Source: Prosopocoilus inquinatus (Eukaryota > Arthropoda > Insecta > Coleoptera > Lucanidae). From it: a stretch of 64,000 nt of DNA. The stretch covers positions 43,246,001 through 43,310,000 of the forward strand of contig CM069873.1 of assembly GCA_036172665.1 (NCBI GenBank), in the 5' to 3' direction. Of the stretch, positions 25,733 to 38,745 are shown piece after piece. Position 1 is the first letter of the stretch. The number at the start of each line of letters is the position of its first letter. The notes below the pieces were generated by a model. It did not search any database. It was not told where the DNA came from and worked only from the letters and a program-made list of their open reading frames with translations. The position numbers and the translations under genes are program-made.

Positions 25733-28116
25733 CATCACAGGAACAACGCTAATGCGTGTTGTTTCGTTTAAAACTATTTCCAGCTTCTGCTGCGTCCGAA
25801 AATTTCGTATCTCACATTAGAGTTACTGGAGTCCATCGAAACGTCAAATAACATGATAGATGGGTAAGGATCGATCAGATACATCATAGGAACAACGCTA
25901 ATGCGTGTTGTTTCGTTTAAAACTATTTCCAGCTTCTGCTGCGTCCGAAAATTTCGTATCTCACATTAGAGTTACTGTAGTCCATCGAAACGTCAAATAA
26001 CATGATAGATGAGTAAGGATCGATTAGATACATCACAGGAACAACGCTAGTGCGTGTTGTTTCGTTTAAAACTATTTCCAGCTTCTGCTGCGTCCGAAAA
26101 TTTCGTATCTCACATTAGAGTTACTGGAGTCCATCGAAACGTCAAATAACATGATAGATGAGTAAGGATCGATTAGATACATCACAGGAACAACGCTAAT
26201 GCGTGTTGTTTCGTTTAAAACTATTTCCAGCTTCTGCTGCGTCCGAAAATTTCGTATCTCACATCAGAGTTACTGGAGTCCATCGAAACGTCAAATAACA
26301 TGATAGATGAGTAAGGATCGATTAGATACATCACAGGAACAACGCTAATGCGTGTTGTTTCATTTAAAACTATTTCCAGCTTCAGCTGCGTCCGAGAACT
26401 TCGTATCTCACTTCAGAGTTACTGGAGCCCATCCAAACGTCAAATAACATGATAGATGAGTAAGGATCGATTACATTCATCACAGTAACAACGCTAATAC
26501 GTGTTGTTTCGTTTAAAGCTATTTCCAGCTTCTGCTCCGACCGAAAACGTCGTATCTCACATCAGAGTTACTGGAGTCCATCGAAACGTCAAATAACATG
26601 ATAGATAAGTAAGGATCGATTAGATACATCACAGGAACAACGCTAATACGTGTTGTTTCGTTTAAAATTATTTCCAGCTTCTGCTGCGTCCGAAAATTTC
26701 GTATCTAACATCAAAGATACTGGAGTCCATCGAAACGCCAAATAACATGATAGATGAGTAAGGATCGATTAGATACATCACAGGAACAACGCTAATGCGT
26801 GTTGTTTCGTTTAAAACTATTTCCAGCTTCTGCTGCGTCCGAAAATTTCGTATCTCACATTAGAGTTACTGGAGTCCATCGAAACGTCAAATAACATGAT
26901 AGATGAGTAAGGATCGATTAGATACATCACAGGAACAACGCTAATGCGTGTTGTTTCGTTTAAAACTATTTCCAGCTTCTGCTGCGTCCGAAAATTTCGT
27001 ATCTCACATTAGAGTTACTGGAGTCCATCGAAACGTCAAATAACATGATAGATGAGTAAGGATCGATTAGATACATCACAGGAACAACGCTAATGCGTGT
27101 TGTTTCGTTTAAAACTATTTCGAGCTTCTGCTGCGTCCGAAAATTTCGTATCTCACATCAGAGTTACTGGAGTCCATCGAAACGTCAAATAACATAGTAG
27201 ATAAGTAAGGATCGATTAGATACATCACAGGAACAACGCTAATACGTGTTGTCTCATTTAAAACTATTTCCAGCTTCAGCTGCGTCCGAGAACTTCGTAT
27301 CTCACTTCAGAGTTACTGGAGCCCATCCAAACGTCAAATAACATGATAGATGAGTAAGGATCGATTACATTCATCACAGGAACAACGCTAATACGTGTTG
27401 TTTCGTTTAAAGCTATTTCCAGCTTCTGCTGCGTCCGAAAACGTCGTATCTCACATCAGAGTTACTGGAGTCCATCGAAACGTCAAATAACATGATAGAT
27501 AAGTAAGGATCGATTAGATACATCACAGGAACAACGCTAATACGTGCTGTTTCGTTTAAAACTATTTCCAGCTTCTGCTGCGTCCGAAAATTTCGTATCT
27601 CACATCAGAGTTACTGGAGTCCATCGAAACGCCAAATAACATGATAGATGGGTAAGGATCGATTAGATACATCACAGGAACAACGCTAATGCGCTTTGTT
27701 TCGTTTAAAACTATTTCCAGCTTCTGCTGCGTCCGAAAATTTCGTATTTCACATTAGAGATACTGGAGTCCATCGAAACGTCAAATAACATGATGGATGA
27801 GTAAGGATCGATTAGATACATCACAGGAACAACGCTAATACGTGTTGTTTCATTTAAAACTATTTCCAGCTTCAGCTGCGTCCGAGAACTTCGTATCTCA
27901 CATCAAAGTTACTGGAGTCCATCGAAACGCCAAATAACATGATAGATGAGTAAGGATCGATTAGATACATCACAGGAACAACGCTAATACGTGTTGCTTC
28001 GTTTAAAACTATTTCCAGCTCCTGCTGCGCCCAAAAACTTCGTATCTCACATCAGAGTTACTAGAGTCCATCGAAACGTCAAATAACATGATCGATAAGT
28101 AAGGATCGATTAGATA
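25584..28116 (+). repeat. 17-monomer segment, copy 1 of a 5,513-bp-spaced pair
   Basis: Runs from the TCCTGC/TCTCAGATCAAAG monomer through GATGGG, CTGTAGTCC, CTAGTGCG, CTCCGACCG (26534) and TGTCTCATTT (27249) to the first cassette monomer at 27968. The same order is at 31097-33629. Differences seen: TACGTGCTGT at 27541 (TACGTGTTGT there) and GCGCTTTG near 27691 (GCGTTTTG there). Its monomers 3-13 (25882-27520) also match 29309-30947. Confidence 0.88.
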
Positions 28117-29308
28117 CATCACAGGAACAACGCCAATGCGTGTTGTTTCATTTAAAACTATTTCCAGCTTCAGCTGCGTCCGAGAACTTCGTATCTCACT
28201 TCAGAGTTACTGGAGCCCATCCAAACGTCAAATAACATGATAGATGAGTAAGGATCGATTACATTCATCACAGGAACAACGCTAATACGTGTTGTTTCGT
28301 TTAAAACTATTTCCAGCTTCTGCTGCGTCCGAAAATTTCGTATCTCACATTAGAGTTACTGCAGTCCATCGAAACGTCAAATAACATGATAGATGAGTAA
28401 GGATCGATTAGATACATCACAGGAACAACGCTAATGCGTGTTGTTTCGTTTAAAACTATTTCCAGCTTCTGCTGCGTCCGAAAATTTCGTATCTCACATT
28501 AGAGTTACTGGAGTCCATCGAAACGTCAAATAACATGATAGATGAGTAAGGATCGATTCGATACATCACAGGAACAACGCTAATGCGTGTTGTTTCGTTT
28601 AAAACTATTTCCAGCTTCTGCTGCGTCCGAAAATTTCGTATCTCACATCAGAGTTACTGGAGTCCATCGAAACGTCAAATAACATGATAGATGAGTAAGG
28701 ATCGATTAGATACATCACAGGAACAACGCTAATGCGTGTTGTTTCATTTAAAACTATTTCCAGCTTCAGCTGCGTCCGAGAACTTCGTATCTCACTTCAG
28801 AGTTACTGGAGCCCATCCAAACGTCAAATAACATGATAGATGAGTAAGGATCGATTACATTCATCACAGTAACAACGCTAATACGTGTTGTTTCGTTTAA
28901 AGCTATTTCCAGCTTCTGCTGCGTCCGAAAACGTCGTATCTCACATCAGAGTTACTGGAGTCCATCGATACGTCAAATAACATGATAGATAAGTAAGGAT
29001 CGATTAGATACATCACAGGAACAACGCTAATACGTGTTGTTTCGTTTAAAATTATTTCCAGCTTCTGCTGCGTCCGAAAATTTCGTATCTAACATCAAAG
29101 ATACTGGAGTCCATCGAAACGTCAAATAACATGATAGATGAGTAAGGATCGATTAGATACATCACAGGAACAACGCTAATGCGTGTTGTTTCGTTTAAAA
29201 CTATTTCCAGCTTCTGCTGCGACCGAAAATTTCGTATCTCACATTAGAGTTACTGGAGTCCATCGAAACGTCAAATAACATGATAGATGAGTAAGGATCG
29301 ATTAGATA
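28117..29308 (+). repeat. 8-monomer segment, copy 2 of a 4,470-bp-spaced pair
   Basis: Matches 23647-24838 monomer for monomer. Substitutions seen here: GCAGTCC near 28361, GATTCGATAC near 28559 and TCGATACG near 28969. The segment switches at 29309 to the CATCATAGG series, where copy 1 continues with CATCACAGG. The switch is a mosaic breakpoint. Confidence 0.86.
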
Positions 29309-30947
29309 CATCATAGGAACAACGCTAATGCGTGTTGTTTCGTTTAAAACTATTTCCAGCTTCTGCTGCGTCCGAAAATTTCGTATCTCACATTAGAGTT
29401 ACTGTAGTCCATCGAAACGTCAAATAACATGATAGATGAGTAAGGATCGATTAGATACATCACAGGAACAACGCTAGTGCGTGTTGTTTCGTTTAAAACT
29501 ATTTCCAGCTTCTGCTGCGTCCGAAAATTTCGTATCTCACATTAGAGTTACTGGAGTCCATCGAAACGTCAAATAACATGATAGATGAGTAAGGATCGAT
29601 TAGATACATCACAGGAACAACGCTAATGCGTGTTGTTTCGTTTAAAACTATTTCCAGCTTCTGCTGCGTCCGAAAATTTCGTATCTCACATCAGAGTTAC
29701 TGGAGTCCATCGAAACGTCAAATAACATGATAGATGAGTAAGGATCGATTAGATACATCACAGGAACAACGCTAATGCGTGTTGTTTCATTTAAAACTAT
29801 TTCCAGCTTCAGCTGCGTCCGAGAACTTCGTATCTCACTTCAGAGTTACTGGAGCCCATCCAAACGTCAAATAACATGATAGATGAGTAAGGATCGATTA
29901 CATTCATCACAGTAACAACGCTAATACGTGTTGTTTCGTTTAAAGCTATTTCCAGCTTCTGCTCCGACCGAAAACGTCGTATCTCACATCAGAGTTACTG
30001 GAGTCCATCGAAACGTCAAATAACATGATAGATAAGTAAGGATCGATTAGATACATCACAGGAACAACGCTAATACGTGTTGTTTCGTTTAAAATTATTT
30101 CCAGCTTCTGCTGCGTCCGAAAATTTCGTATCTAACATCAAAGATACTGGAGTCCATCGAAACGCCAAATAACATGATAGATGAGTAAGGATCGATTAGA
30201 TACATCACAGGAACAACGCTAATGCGTGTTGTTTCGTTTAAAACTATTTCCAGCTTCTGCTGCGTCCGAAAATTTCGTATCTCACATTAGAGTTACTGGA
30301 GTCCATCGAAACGTCAAATAACATGATAGATGAGTAAGGATCGATTAGATACATCACAGGAACAACGCTAATGCGTGTTGTTTCGTTTAAAACTATTTCC
30401 AGCTTCTGCTGCGTCCGAAAATTTCGTATCTCACATTAGAGTTACTGGAGTCCATCGAAACGTCAAATAACATGATAGATGAGTAAGGATCGATTAGATA
30501 CATCACAGGAACAACGCTAATGCGTGTTGTTTCGTTTAAAACTATTTCGAGCTTCTGCTGCGTCCGAAAATTTCGTATCTCACATCAGAGTTACTGGAGT
30601 CCATCGAAACGTCAAATAACATAGTAGATAAGTAAGGATCGATTAGATACATCACAGGAACAACGCTAATACGTGTTGTCTCATTTAAAACTATTTCCAG
30701 CTTCAGCTGCGTCCGAGAACTTCGTATCTCACTTCAGAGTTACTGGAGCCCATCCAAACGTCAAATAACATGATAGATGAGTAAGGATCGATTACATTCA
30801 TCACAGGAACAACGCTAATACGTGTTGTTTCGTTTAAAGCTATTTCCAGCTTCTGCTGCGTCCGAAAACGTCGTATCTCACATCAGAGTTACTGGAGTCC
30901 ATCGAAACGTCAAATAACATGATAGATAAGTAAGGATCGATTAGATA
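29309..30947 (+). repeat. 11-monomer segment, middle copy of three
   Basis: Matches 25882-27520 at +3,427 (23 monomers) and 31395-33033 at +2,086 (14 monomers). The diagnostic CTCCGACCG variant is found only in these three segments (26534, 29961, 32047), as is TGTCTCATTT. At about 30972 it switches to a TTTAAAATT monomer with an ATTAG tail, a combination that joins two types and marks a breakpoint inside a monomer. Confidence 0.88.
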
Positions 30948-31096
30948 CATCACAGGAACAACGCTAATACGTGTTGTTTCGTTTAAAATTATTTCCAGCT
31001 TCTGCTGCGTCCGAAAATTTCGTATCTCACATTAGAGTTACTGGAGTCCATCGAAACGTCAAATAACATGATAGATGAGTAAGGATCGATTAGATA

Positions 31097-33629
31097 CATC
31101 ACAGGAACAACGCTAATACGTGTTGTTTCGTTTAAAACTATTTCCAGCTCCTGCTGCGTCCAAAAACTTCGTATCTCAGATCAAAGTTACTAGAGTCCAT
31201 CGAAACGTCAAATAACATGATAGATGAGTAAGGATCGATTAGATACATCACAGGAACAACGCTAATGCGTGTTGTTTCGTTTAAAACTATTTCCAGCTTC
31301 TGCTGCGTCCGAAAATTTCGTATCTCACATTAGAGTTACTGGAGTCCATCGAAACGTCAAATAACATGATAGATGGGTAAGGATCGATCAGATACATCAT
31401 AGGAACAACGCTAATGCGTGTTGTTTCGTTTAAAACTATTTCCAGCTTCTGCTGCGTCCGAAAATTTCGTATCTCACATTAGAGTTACTGTAGTCCATCG
31501 AAACGTCAAATAACATGATAGATGAGTAAGGATCGATTAGATACATCACAGGAACAACGCTAGTGCGTGTTGTTTCGTTTAAAACTATTTCCAGCTTCTG
31601 CTGCGTCCGAAAATTTCGTATCTCACATTAGAGTTACTGGAGTCCATCGAAACGTCAAATAACATGATAGATGAGTAAGGATCGATTAGATACATCACAG
31701 GAACAACGCTAATGCGTGTTGTTTCGTTTAAAACTATTTCCAGCTTCTGCTGCGTCCGAAAATTTCGTATCTCACATCAGAGTTACTGGAGTCCATCGAA
31801 ACGTCAAATAACATGATAGATGAGTAAGGATCGATTAGATACATCACAGGAACAACGCTAATGCGTGTTGTTTCATTTAAAACTATTTCCAGCTTCAGCT
31901 GCGTCCGAGAACTTCGTATCTCACTTCAGAGTTACTGGAGCCCATCCAAACGTCAAATAACATGATAGATGAGTAAGGATCGATTACATTCATCACAGTA
32001 ACAACGCTAATACGTGTTGTTTCGTTTAAAGCTATTTCCAGCTTCTGCTCCGACCGAAAACGTCGTATCTCACATCAGAGTTACTGGAGTCCATCGAAAC
32101 GTCAAATAACATGATAGATAAGTAAGGATCGATTAGATACATCACAGGAACAACGCTAATACGTGTTGTTTCGTTTAAAATTATTTCCAGCTTCTGCTGC
32201 GTCCGAAAATTTCGTATCTAACATCAAAGATACTGGAGTCCATCGAAACGCCAAATAACATGATAGATGAGTAAGGATCGATTAGATACATCACAGGAAC
32301 AACGCTAATGCGTGTTGTTTCGTTTAAAACTATTTCCAGCTTCTGCTGCGTCCGAAAATTTCGTATCTCACATTAGAGTTACTGGAGTCCATCGAAACGT
32401 CAAATAACATGATAGATGAGTAAGGATCGATTAGATACATCACAGGAACAACGCTAATGCGTGTTGTTTCGTTTAAAACTATTTCCAGCTTCTGCTGCGT
32501 CCGAAAATTTCGTATCTCACATTAGAGTTACTGGAGTCCATCGAAACGTCAAATAACATGATAGATGAGTAAGGATCGATTAGATACATCACAGGAACAA
32601 CGCTAATGCGTGTTGTTTCGTTTAAAACTATTTCGAGCTTCTGCTGCGTCCGAAAATTTCGTATCTCACATCAGAGTTACTGGAGTCCATCGAAACGTCA
32701 AATAACATAGTAGATAAGTAAGGATCGATTAGATACATCACAGGAACAACGCTAATACGTGTTGTCTCATTTAAAACTATTTCCAGCTTCAGCTGCGTCC
32801 GAGAACTTCGTATCTCACTTCAGAGTTACTGGAGCCCATCCAAACGTCAAATAACATGATAGATGAGTAAGGATCGATTACATTCATCACAGGAACAACG
32901 CTAATACGTGTTGTTTCGTTTAAAGCTATTTCCAGCTTCTGCTGCGTCCGAAAACGTCGTATCTCACATCAGAGTTACTGGAGTCCATCGAAACGTCAAA
33001 TAACATGATAGATAAGTAAGGATCGATTAGATACATCACAGGAACAACGCTAATACGTGTTGTTTCGTTTAAAACTATTTCCAGCTTCTGCTGCGTCCGA
33101 AAATTTCGTATCTCACATCAGAGTTACTGGAGTCCATCGAAACGCCAAATAACATGATAGATGGGTAAGGATCGATTAGATACATCACAGGAACAACGCT
33201 AATGCGTTTTGTTTCGTTTAAAACTATTTCCAGCTTCTGCTGCGTCCGAAAATTTCGTATTTCACATTAGAGATACTGGAGTCCATCGAAACGTCAAATA
33301 ACATGATGGATGAGTAAGGATCGATTAGATACATCACAGGAACAACGCTAATACGTGTTGTTTCATTTAAAACTATTTCCAGCTTCAGCTGCGTCCGAGA
33401 ACTTCGTATCTCACATCAAAGTTACTGGAGTCCATCGAAACGCCAAATAACATGATAGATGAGTAAGGATCGATTAGATACATCACAGGAACAACGCTAA
33501 TACGTGTTGCTTCGTTTAAAACTATTTCCAGCTCCTGCTGCGCCCAAAAACTTCGTATCTCACATCAGAGTTACTAGAGTCCATCGAAACGTCAAATAAC
33601 ATGATCGATAAGTAAGGATCGATTAGATA
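31097..33629 (+). repeat. 17-monomer segment, copy 2 of a 5,513-bp-spaced pair
   Basis: Matches 25584-28116. Its last part overlaps the start of the 3.5-kb segment shared with 11325-14803, so it links the lineage of the mosaic region to that of the 3,628-bp unit. It diverges from its partner in the monomer after 33629 (CGCTAATGCG with TTTCG here, CGCCAATGCG with TTTCA there). Confidence 0.87.
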
Positions 33630-36214
33630 CATCACAGGAACAACGCTAATGCGTGTTGTTTCGTTTAAAACTATTTCCAGCTTCTGCTGCGTCCGAGAAC
33701 TTCTTATCTCACATCAGAGTTACTAGAGTCCATCGAAACGTCAAATATCATGATAGATGAGTAAGGATCGATTAGATACATCACAGGAACAACGCTAATG
33801 CGTGTTGTTTCGTTTAAAACTATTTCCAGCTTCTGCTGCGTCCGAAAATTTCGTATGTCACATCAGAGTTACTGGAGTCCATCGAAACGTCAAATATCAT
33901 GATAGATGAGTAAGGATCGATTAGATACATCACAGGAACAACGCTAATGCGTGTTGTTTCGTTTAAAACTATTTCCAGCTTCTGCTGCGTCCGAAAATTT
34001 CGTATCTCACATCAGAGTTACTGGAGTCCATCGAAACGCCAAATAACATGATAGATGAGTAAGGATCGATTAGATACATCACAGGAACAACGCTAATGCG
34101 TGTTGTTTCGTTTAAAACTATTTCCAGCTTCTGCTGCGTCCGAAAATTTCGTATCTCACATTAGAGTTACTGGAGTCCATCGAAACGTCAAATAACATGA
34201 TAGATGAGTAAGGATCGATTAGATATATCACAGGAACAACGCTAATGCGTGTTGTTTCGTTTAAAACTATTTCCAGCTTCTGCTGCGTCCGAAAATTTCG
34301 TATCTCACATCAGAGTTACTGGAGTCCATCGAAACGTCAAATAACATGATAGATGAGTAAGGATCGATTAGATACATCACAGGAACAACGCTAATGCGTG
34401 TTGTTTCATTTAAAACTATTTCCAGCTTCAGCTGCGTCCGAGAACTTCGTATCTCACTTCAGAGTTACTGGAGCCCATCCAAACGTCAAATAACATGATA
34501 GATGAGTAAGGATCGATTACATTCATCACAGTAACAACGCTAATACGTGTTGTTTCGTTTAAAGCTATTTCCAGCTTCTGCTGCGTCCGAAAACGTCGTA
34601 TCTCACATCAGAGTTACTGGAGTCCATCGAAACGTCAAATAACATGATAGATAAGTAAGGATCGATTAGATACATCACAGGAACAACGCTAATACGTGTT
34701 GTTTCGTTTAAAATTATTTCCAGCTACTGCTGCGTCCGAAAATTTCGTATCTAACATCAAAGATACTGGAGTCCATCGAAACGCCAAATAACATGATAGA
34801 TGAGTAAGGATCGATTAGATACATCACAGGAACAACGATAATGCGTGTTGTTTCGTTTAAAACTATTTCCAGCTTCTGCTGCGTCCGAAAATTTCGTATC
34901 TCACATTAGAGTTACTGGAGTCCATCGAAACGTCAAATAACATGATAGATGAGTAAGGATCGATTAGATACATCACAGGAACAACGCTAATGCGTGTTGT
35001 TTCGTTTAAAACTATTTCCAGCTTCTGCTGCGTCCGAAAATTTCGTATCTCACATTAGAGTTACTGGAGTCCATCGAAACGTCAAATAACATGATAGATG
35101 AGTAAGGATCGATTAGATACATCACAGGAACAACGCTAATGCGTGTTGTTTCGTTTAAAACTATTTCGAGCTTCTGCTGCGTCCGAAAATTTCGTATCTC
35201 ACATCAGAGTTACTGGAGTCCATCGAAACGTCAAATAACATAGTAGATAAGTAAGGATCGATTAGATACATCACAGGAACAACGCTAATACGTGTTGTTT
35301 CATTTAAAACTATTTCCAGCTTCAGCTGCGTCCGAGAACTTCGTATCTCACAACAAAAAAACTATTTCCAGCTTCTGCTGCGTCCGAAAATTTCGTATCT
35401 CACATTAGAGTTACTGGAGTCCATCGAAACGTCAAATAACATGATAGATGAGTAAGGATCGATTAGATACATCATAGGAACAACGCTAATGCGTGTTGTT
35501 TCGTTTAAAACTATTTCCAGATTCTGCTGCGTCCGAAAATTTCGTATCTCACATTAGAGTTACTGGAGTCCATCGAAACGTCAAATAACATGATAGATAA
35601 ATAAGGATCGATTAGATACATCACAGGAACAACGCTAATACGTGTTGTTTCGTTTAAAACTATTTCCAGCTCCTGCTGCGTCCAAAAACTTCGTATCTCA
35701 GATCAGAGTTACTAGAGTCCATCGAAACTTCAAATAACATGATAGATGAGTAAGGATCGATTAGATACATCACAGGAACAACGCTAATGCGTGTTGTTTC
35801 GTTTAAAACTATTTCCAGCTTCTGCTGCGTCCGAAAATTTCGTATCTCACATTAGAGTTACTGGAGTCCATCGAAACGTCAAATAACATGATAGATGGGT
35901 AAGGATCGATCAGATACATCATAGGAACAACGCTAATGCGTGTTGTTTCGTTTAAAACTATTTCCAGCTTCTGCTGCGTCCGAAAATTTCGTATCTCACA
36001 TTAGAGTTACTGTAGTCCATCGAAACGTCAAATAACATGATAGATGAGTAAGGATCGATTAGATACATCACAGGAACAACGCTAATGCGTGTTGTTTCGT
36101 TTAAAACTATTTCCAGCTTCTGCTGCGTCCGAAAATTTCGTATCTCACATTAGAGTTACTGGAGTTCATCGAAACGTCAAATAACATGATAGATGAGTAA
36201 GGATCGATTAGATA
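32736..36214 (+). repeat. 3.48-kb long-range copy of 11325-14803
   Basis: Twenty-four monomers minus the 97-bp deletion, at a constant offset of 21,411 bases from 11325-14803. Shared rare variants include TTCTTATCTC, CAGCTACTGC, the poly-A deletion join, CCAGATTCTG and ATGATGGATG. Differences seen: TGTCTCATTT near 32763, GATGGGTAAGG near 33165, AACAACGATAATG near 34839 and GAAACTTC near 35726. The match ends near 36285. The second copy of the 3,628-bp unit lies between them, so this is not simple tandem adjacency. Confidence 0.9.
35269..35469 (+). repeat. Truncated monomer pair (97-bp deletion), copy 3
   Basis: Same join again, 21,411 bases downstream of the first, inside the long-range copy at 32736-36214. 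The A run and both flanks are the same, so this is descent from one deletion, not a second event. Confidence 0.93.
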
Positions 36215-36810
36215 CATCACAGGAACAACGCTAATGCGTGTTGTTTCGTTTAAAACTATTTCCAGCTTCTGCTGCGTCCGAAAATTTCGTATCTCACATC
36301 AGAGTTACTGGAGTCCATCGAAACGTCAAATAACATGATAGATGAGTAAGGATCGATTAGATACATCACAGGAACAACGCTAATGCGTGTTGTTTCATTT
36401 AAAACTATTTCCAGCTTCAGCTGCGTCCGAGAACTTCGTATCTCACTTCAGAGTTACTGGAGCCCATCCAAACGTCAAATAACATGATAGATGAGTAAGG
36501 ATCGATTACATTCATCACAGTAACAACGCTAATACGTGTTGTTTCGTTTAAAGCTATTTCCAGCTTCTGCTGCGTCCGAAAACGTCGTATCTCACATCAG
36601 AGTTACTGGAGTCCATCGAAACGTCAAATAACATGATAGATGAGTAAGGATCGATTAGATACATCACAGGAACAACGCTAATGCGTGTTGTTTCGTTTAA
36701 AACTATTTCCAGCTTCTGCTGCGTCCGAAAATTTCGTATCTCACATCAAAGATACTGGAGTCCATCGAAACGCCAAATAACATGATAGATGAGTAAGGAT
36801 CGATTAGATA
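36215..36810 (+). repeat. Four set A monomers including the two-monomer marker
   Basis: A plain monomer, the CACTTCAG / CATTCATCACAGTAAC / AAAACGTCG pair, and a monomer with CACATCAAAGATACTGG and GCCAAAT. The order resembles 24094 onward but departs after the marker pair (GATGAGTAAGG here, GATAAGTAAGG there). Satellite only. Confidence 0.75.
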
Positions 36811-37703
36811 CATCACAGGAACAACGCTGATGCGTGTTGTTTCGTTTAAAACTATTTCCAGCTTCTGCTGTGTCCGAAAATTTCGTATCTCACATCAGAG
36901 TTACTGGAGTCCATCGAAACGTCAAATAATATAGTAGATAAGTAAGGATCGATTAGATACATCACAGGAACAACGCAAATACGTGTTGTTTCATTTAAAA
37001 CTATTTCCAGCTTCAGCTGCGTCCGAGAACTTCGTATCTCACAACAAAGTTACTGGAGTTCATCGAAACGCCAAATAACATGATAGATGAGTAAGGATCG
37101 ATTAGATACATCACAGGAACAACGCTAATGCGTGTTGTTTCATTTAAAACTATTTCCAGCTTCAGCTGCGTCCGAGAACTTCGTATCTCACTTCAGAGTT
37201 ACTGGAGCCTTCCAAACGTCAAATAACATGATAGATGAGTAAGGATCGATTACATTCATCAAAGGAACAACGCTAATACGTGTTGTTTCGTTTAAAGCTA
37301 TTTCCAGCTTCTGCTGCGTCCGAAAACGTCGTATCTCACATCAGAGTTACTGGAGTCCATCGAAACGTCAAATAACATGATAGATAAGTAAGGATCGATT
37401 AGATACATCACAGGAACAACGCTAATACGTGTTGTTTCGTTTAAAACTATTTCCAGCTTCTGCTGCGTCCGAAAATTTCGTATCTCACATCAGAGTTACT
37501 GGAGTCCATCGAAACGCCAAATAACATGATAGATGAGTAAGGATCGATTAGATACATCACAGGAACAACGCTGATGCGTGTTGTTTCGTTTAAAACTATT
37601 TCCAGCTTCTGCTGCGTCCGAAAATTTCGTATCTCACATTAGAGTTACTGGAGTCCATCGAAACGTCAAATAACATGATAGATGAGTAAGGATCGATTAG
37701 ATA
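36811..37703 (+). repeat. Six-monomer segment, copy 1 of a 1,042-bp-spaced pair
   Basis: Markers: GCTGTGTCCG (36868 and 37910), AATAATATAG, GCAAATACG, GGAGCCTTCC (37204 and 38246) and CATCAAAGG. The spacing is seven monomers minus one base because each copy contains the 148-base monomer. The next monomer (37704) no longer matches its counterpart. Confidence 0.88.
37109..37256 (+). repeat. 148-base monomer (1-bp shorter)
   Basis: Monomer of the CACTTCAG type in which the usual GGAGCCCATCC reads GGAGCCTTCC: one base fewer with a substitution beside it. The same monomer recurs at 38151-38298. The related segment near 47688-47836 keeps the full-length form while sharing the following CATCAAAGG variant, so the change is younger than that split. 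Confidence 0.9.
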
Positions 37704-37852
37704 CATCACAGGAACAACGCTAATGCGTGTTGTTTCGTTTAAAACTATTTCCAGCTTCTGCTGCGTCCGAAAATTTCGTATCTCACATTAGAGTTACTGG
37801 AGTCCATCGAAACGTCAAATAACATGATAGATGAGTAAGGATCGATTAGATA

Positions 37853-38745
37853 CATCACAGCAACAACGCTAATACGTGTTGTTTCGTTTAAAACTATTTC
37901 CAGCTTCTGCTGTGTCCGAAAATTTCGTATCTCACATCAGAGTTACTGGAGTCCATCGAAACGTCAAATAATATAGTAGATAAGTAAGGATCGATTAGAT
38001 ACATCACAGGAACAACGCAAATACGTGTTGTTTCATTTAAAACTATTTCCAGCTTCAGCTGCGTCCGAGAACTTCGTATCTCACAACAAAGTTACTGGAG
38101 TTCATCGAAACGCCAAATAACATGATAGATGAGTAAGGATCGATTAGATACATCACAGGAACAACGCTAATGCGTGTTGTTTCATTTAAAACTATTTCCA
38201 GCTTCAGCTGCGTCCGAGAACTTCGTATCTCACTTCAGAGTTACTGGAGCCTTCCAAACGTCAAATAACATGATAGATGAGTAAGGATCGATTACATTCA
38301 TCAAAGGAACAACGCTAATACGTGTTGTTTCGTTTAAAGCTATTTCCAGCTTCTGCTGCGTCCGAAAACGTCGTATCTCACATCAGAGTTACTGGAGTCC
38401 ATCGAAACGTCAAATAACATGATAGATAAGTAAGGATCGATTAGATACATCACAGGAACAACGCTAATACGAGTTGTTTCGTTTAAAACTATTTCCAGCT
38501 TCTGCTGCGTCCGAAAATTTCGTATCTCACATCAGAGTTACTGGAGTCCATCGAAACGCCAAATAACATGATAGATGAGTAAGGATCGATTAGATACATC
38601 ACAGGAACAACGCTGATGCGTGTTGTTTCGTTTAAAACTATTTCCAGCTTCTGCTGCGTCCGAAAATTTCGTATCTCACATTAGAGTTACTGGAGTCCAT
38701 CGAAACGTCAAATAACATGATAGATGAGTAAGGATCGATTAGATA
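37853..38745 (+). repeat. Six-monomer segment, copy 2 of a 1,042-bp-spaced pair
   Basis: Matches 36811-37703. Differences seen: the first monomer has CTAATACG where copy 1 has CTGATGCG, and CGAGTTG occurs near 38470 where copy 1 has CGTGTTG. After it the array continues with the TTTCATTT monomer and the five-monomer cassette. Confidence 0.86.
38151..38298 (+). repeat. 148-base monomer (1-bp shorter), second copy
   Basis: Same shortened GGAGCCTTCC monomer as at 37109-37256, carried by the 1,042-bp duplication. Confidence 0.9.
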
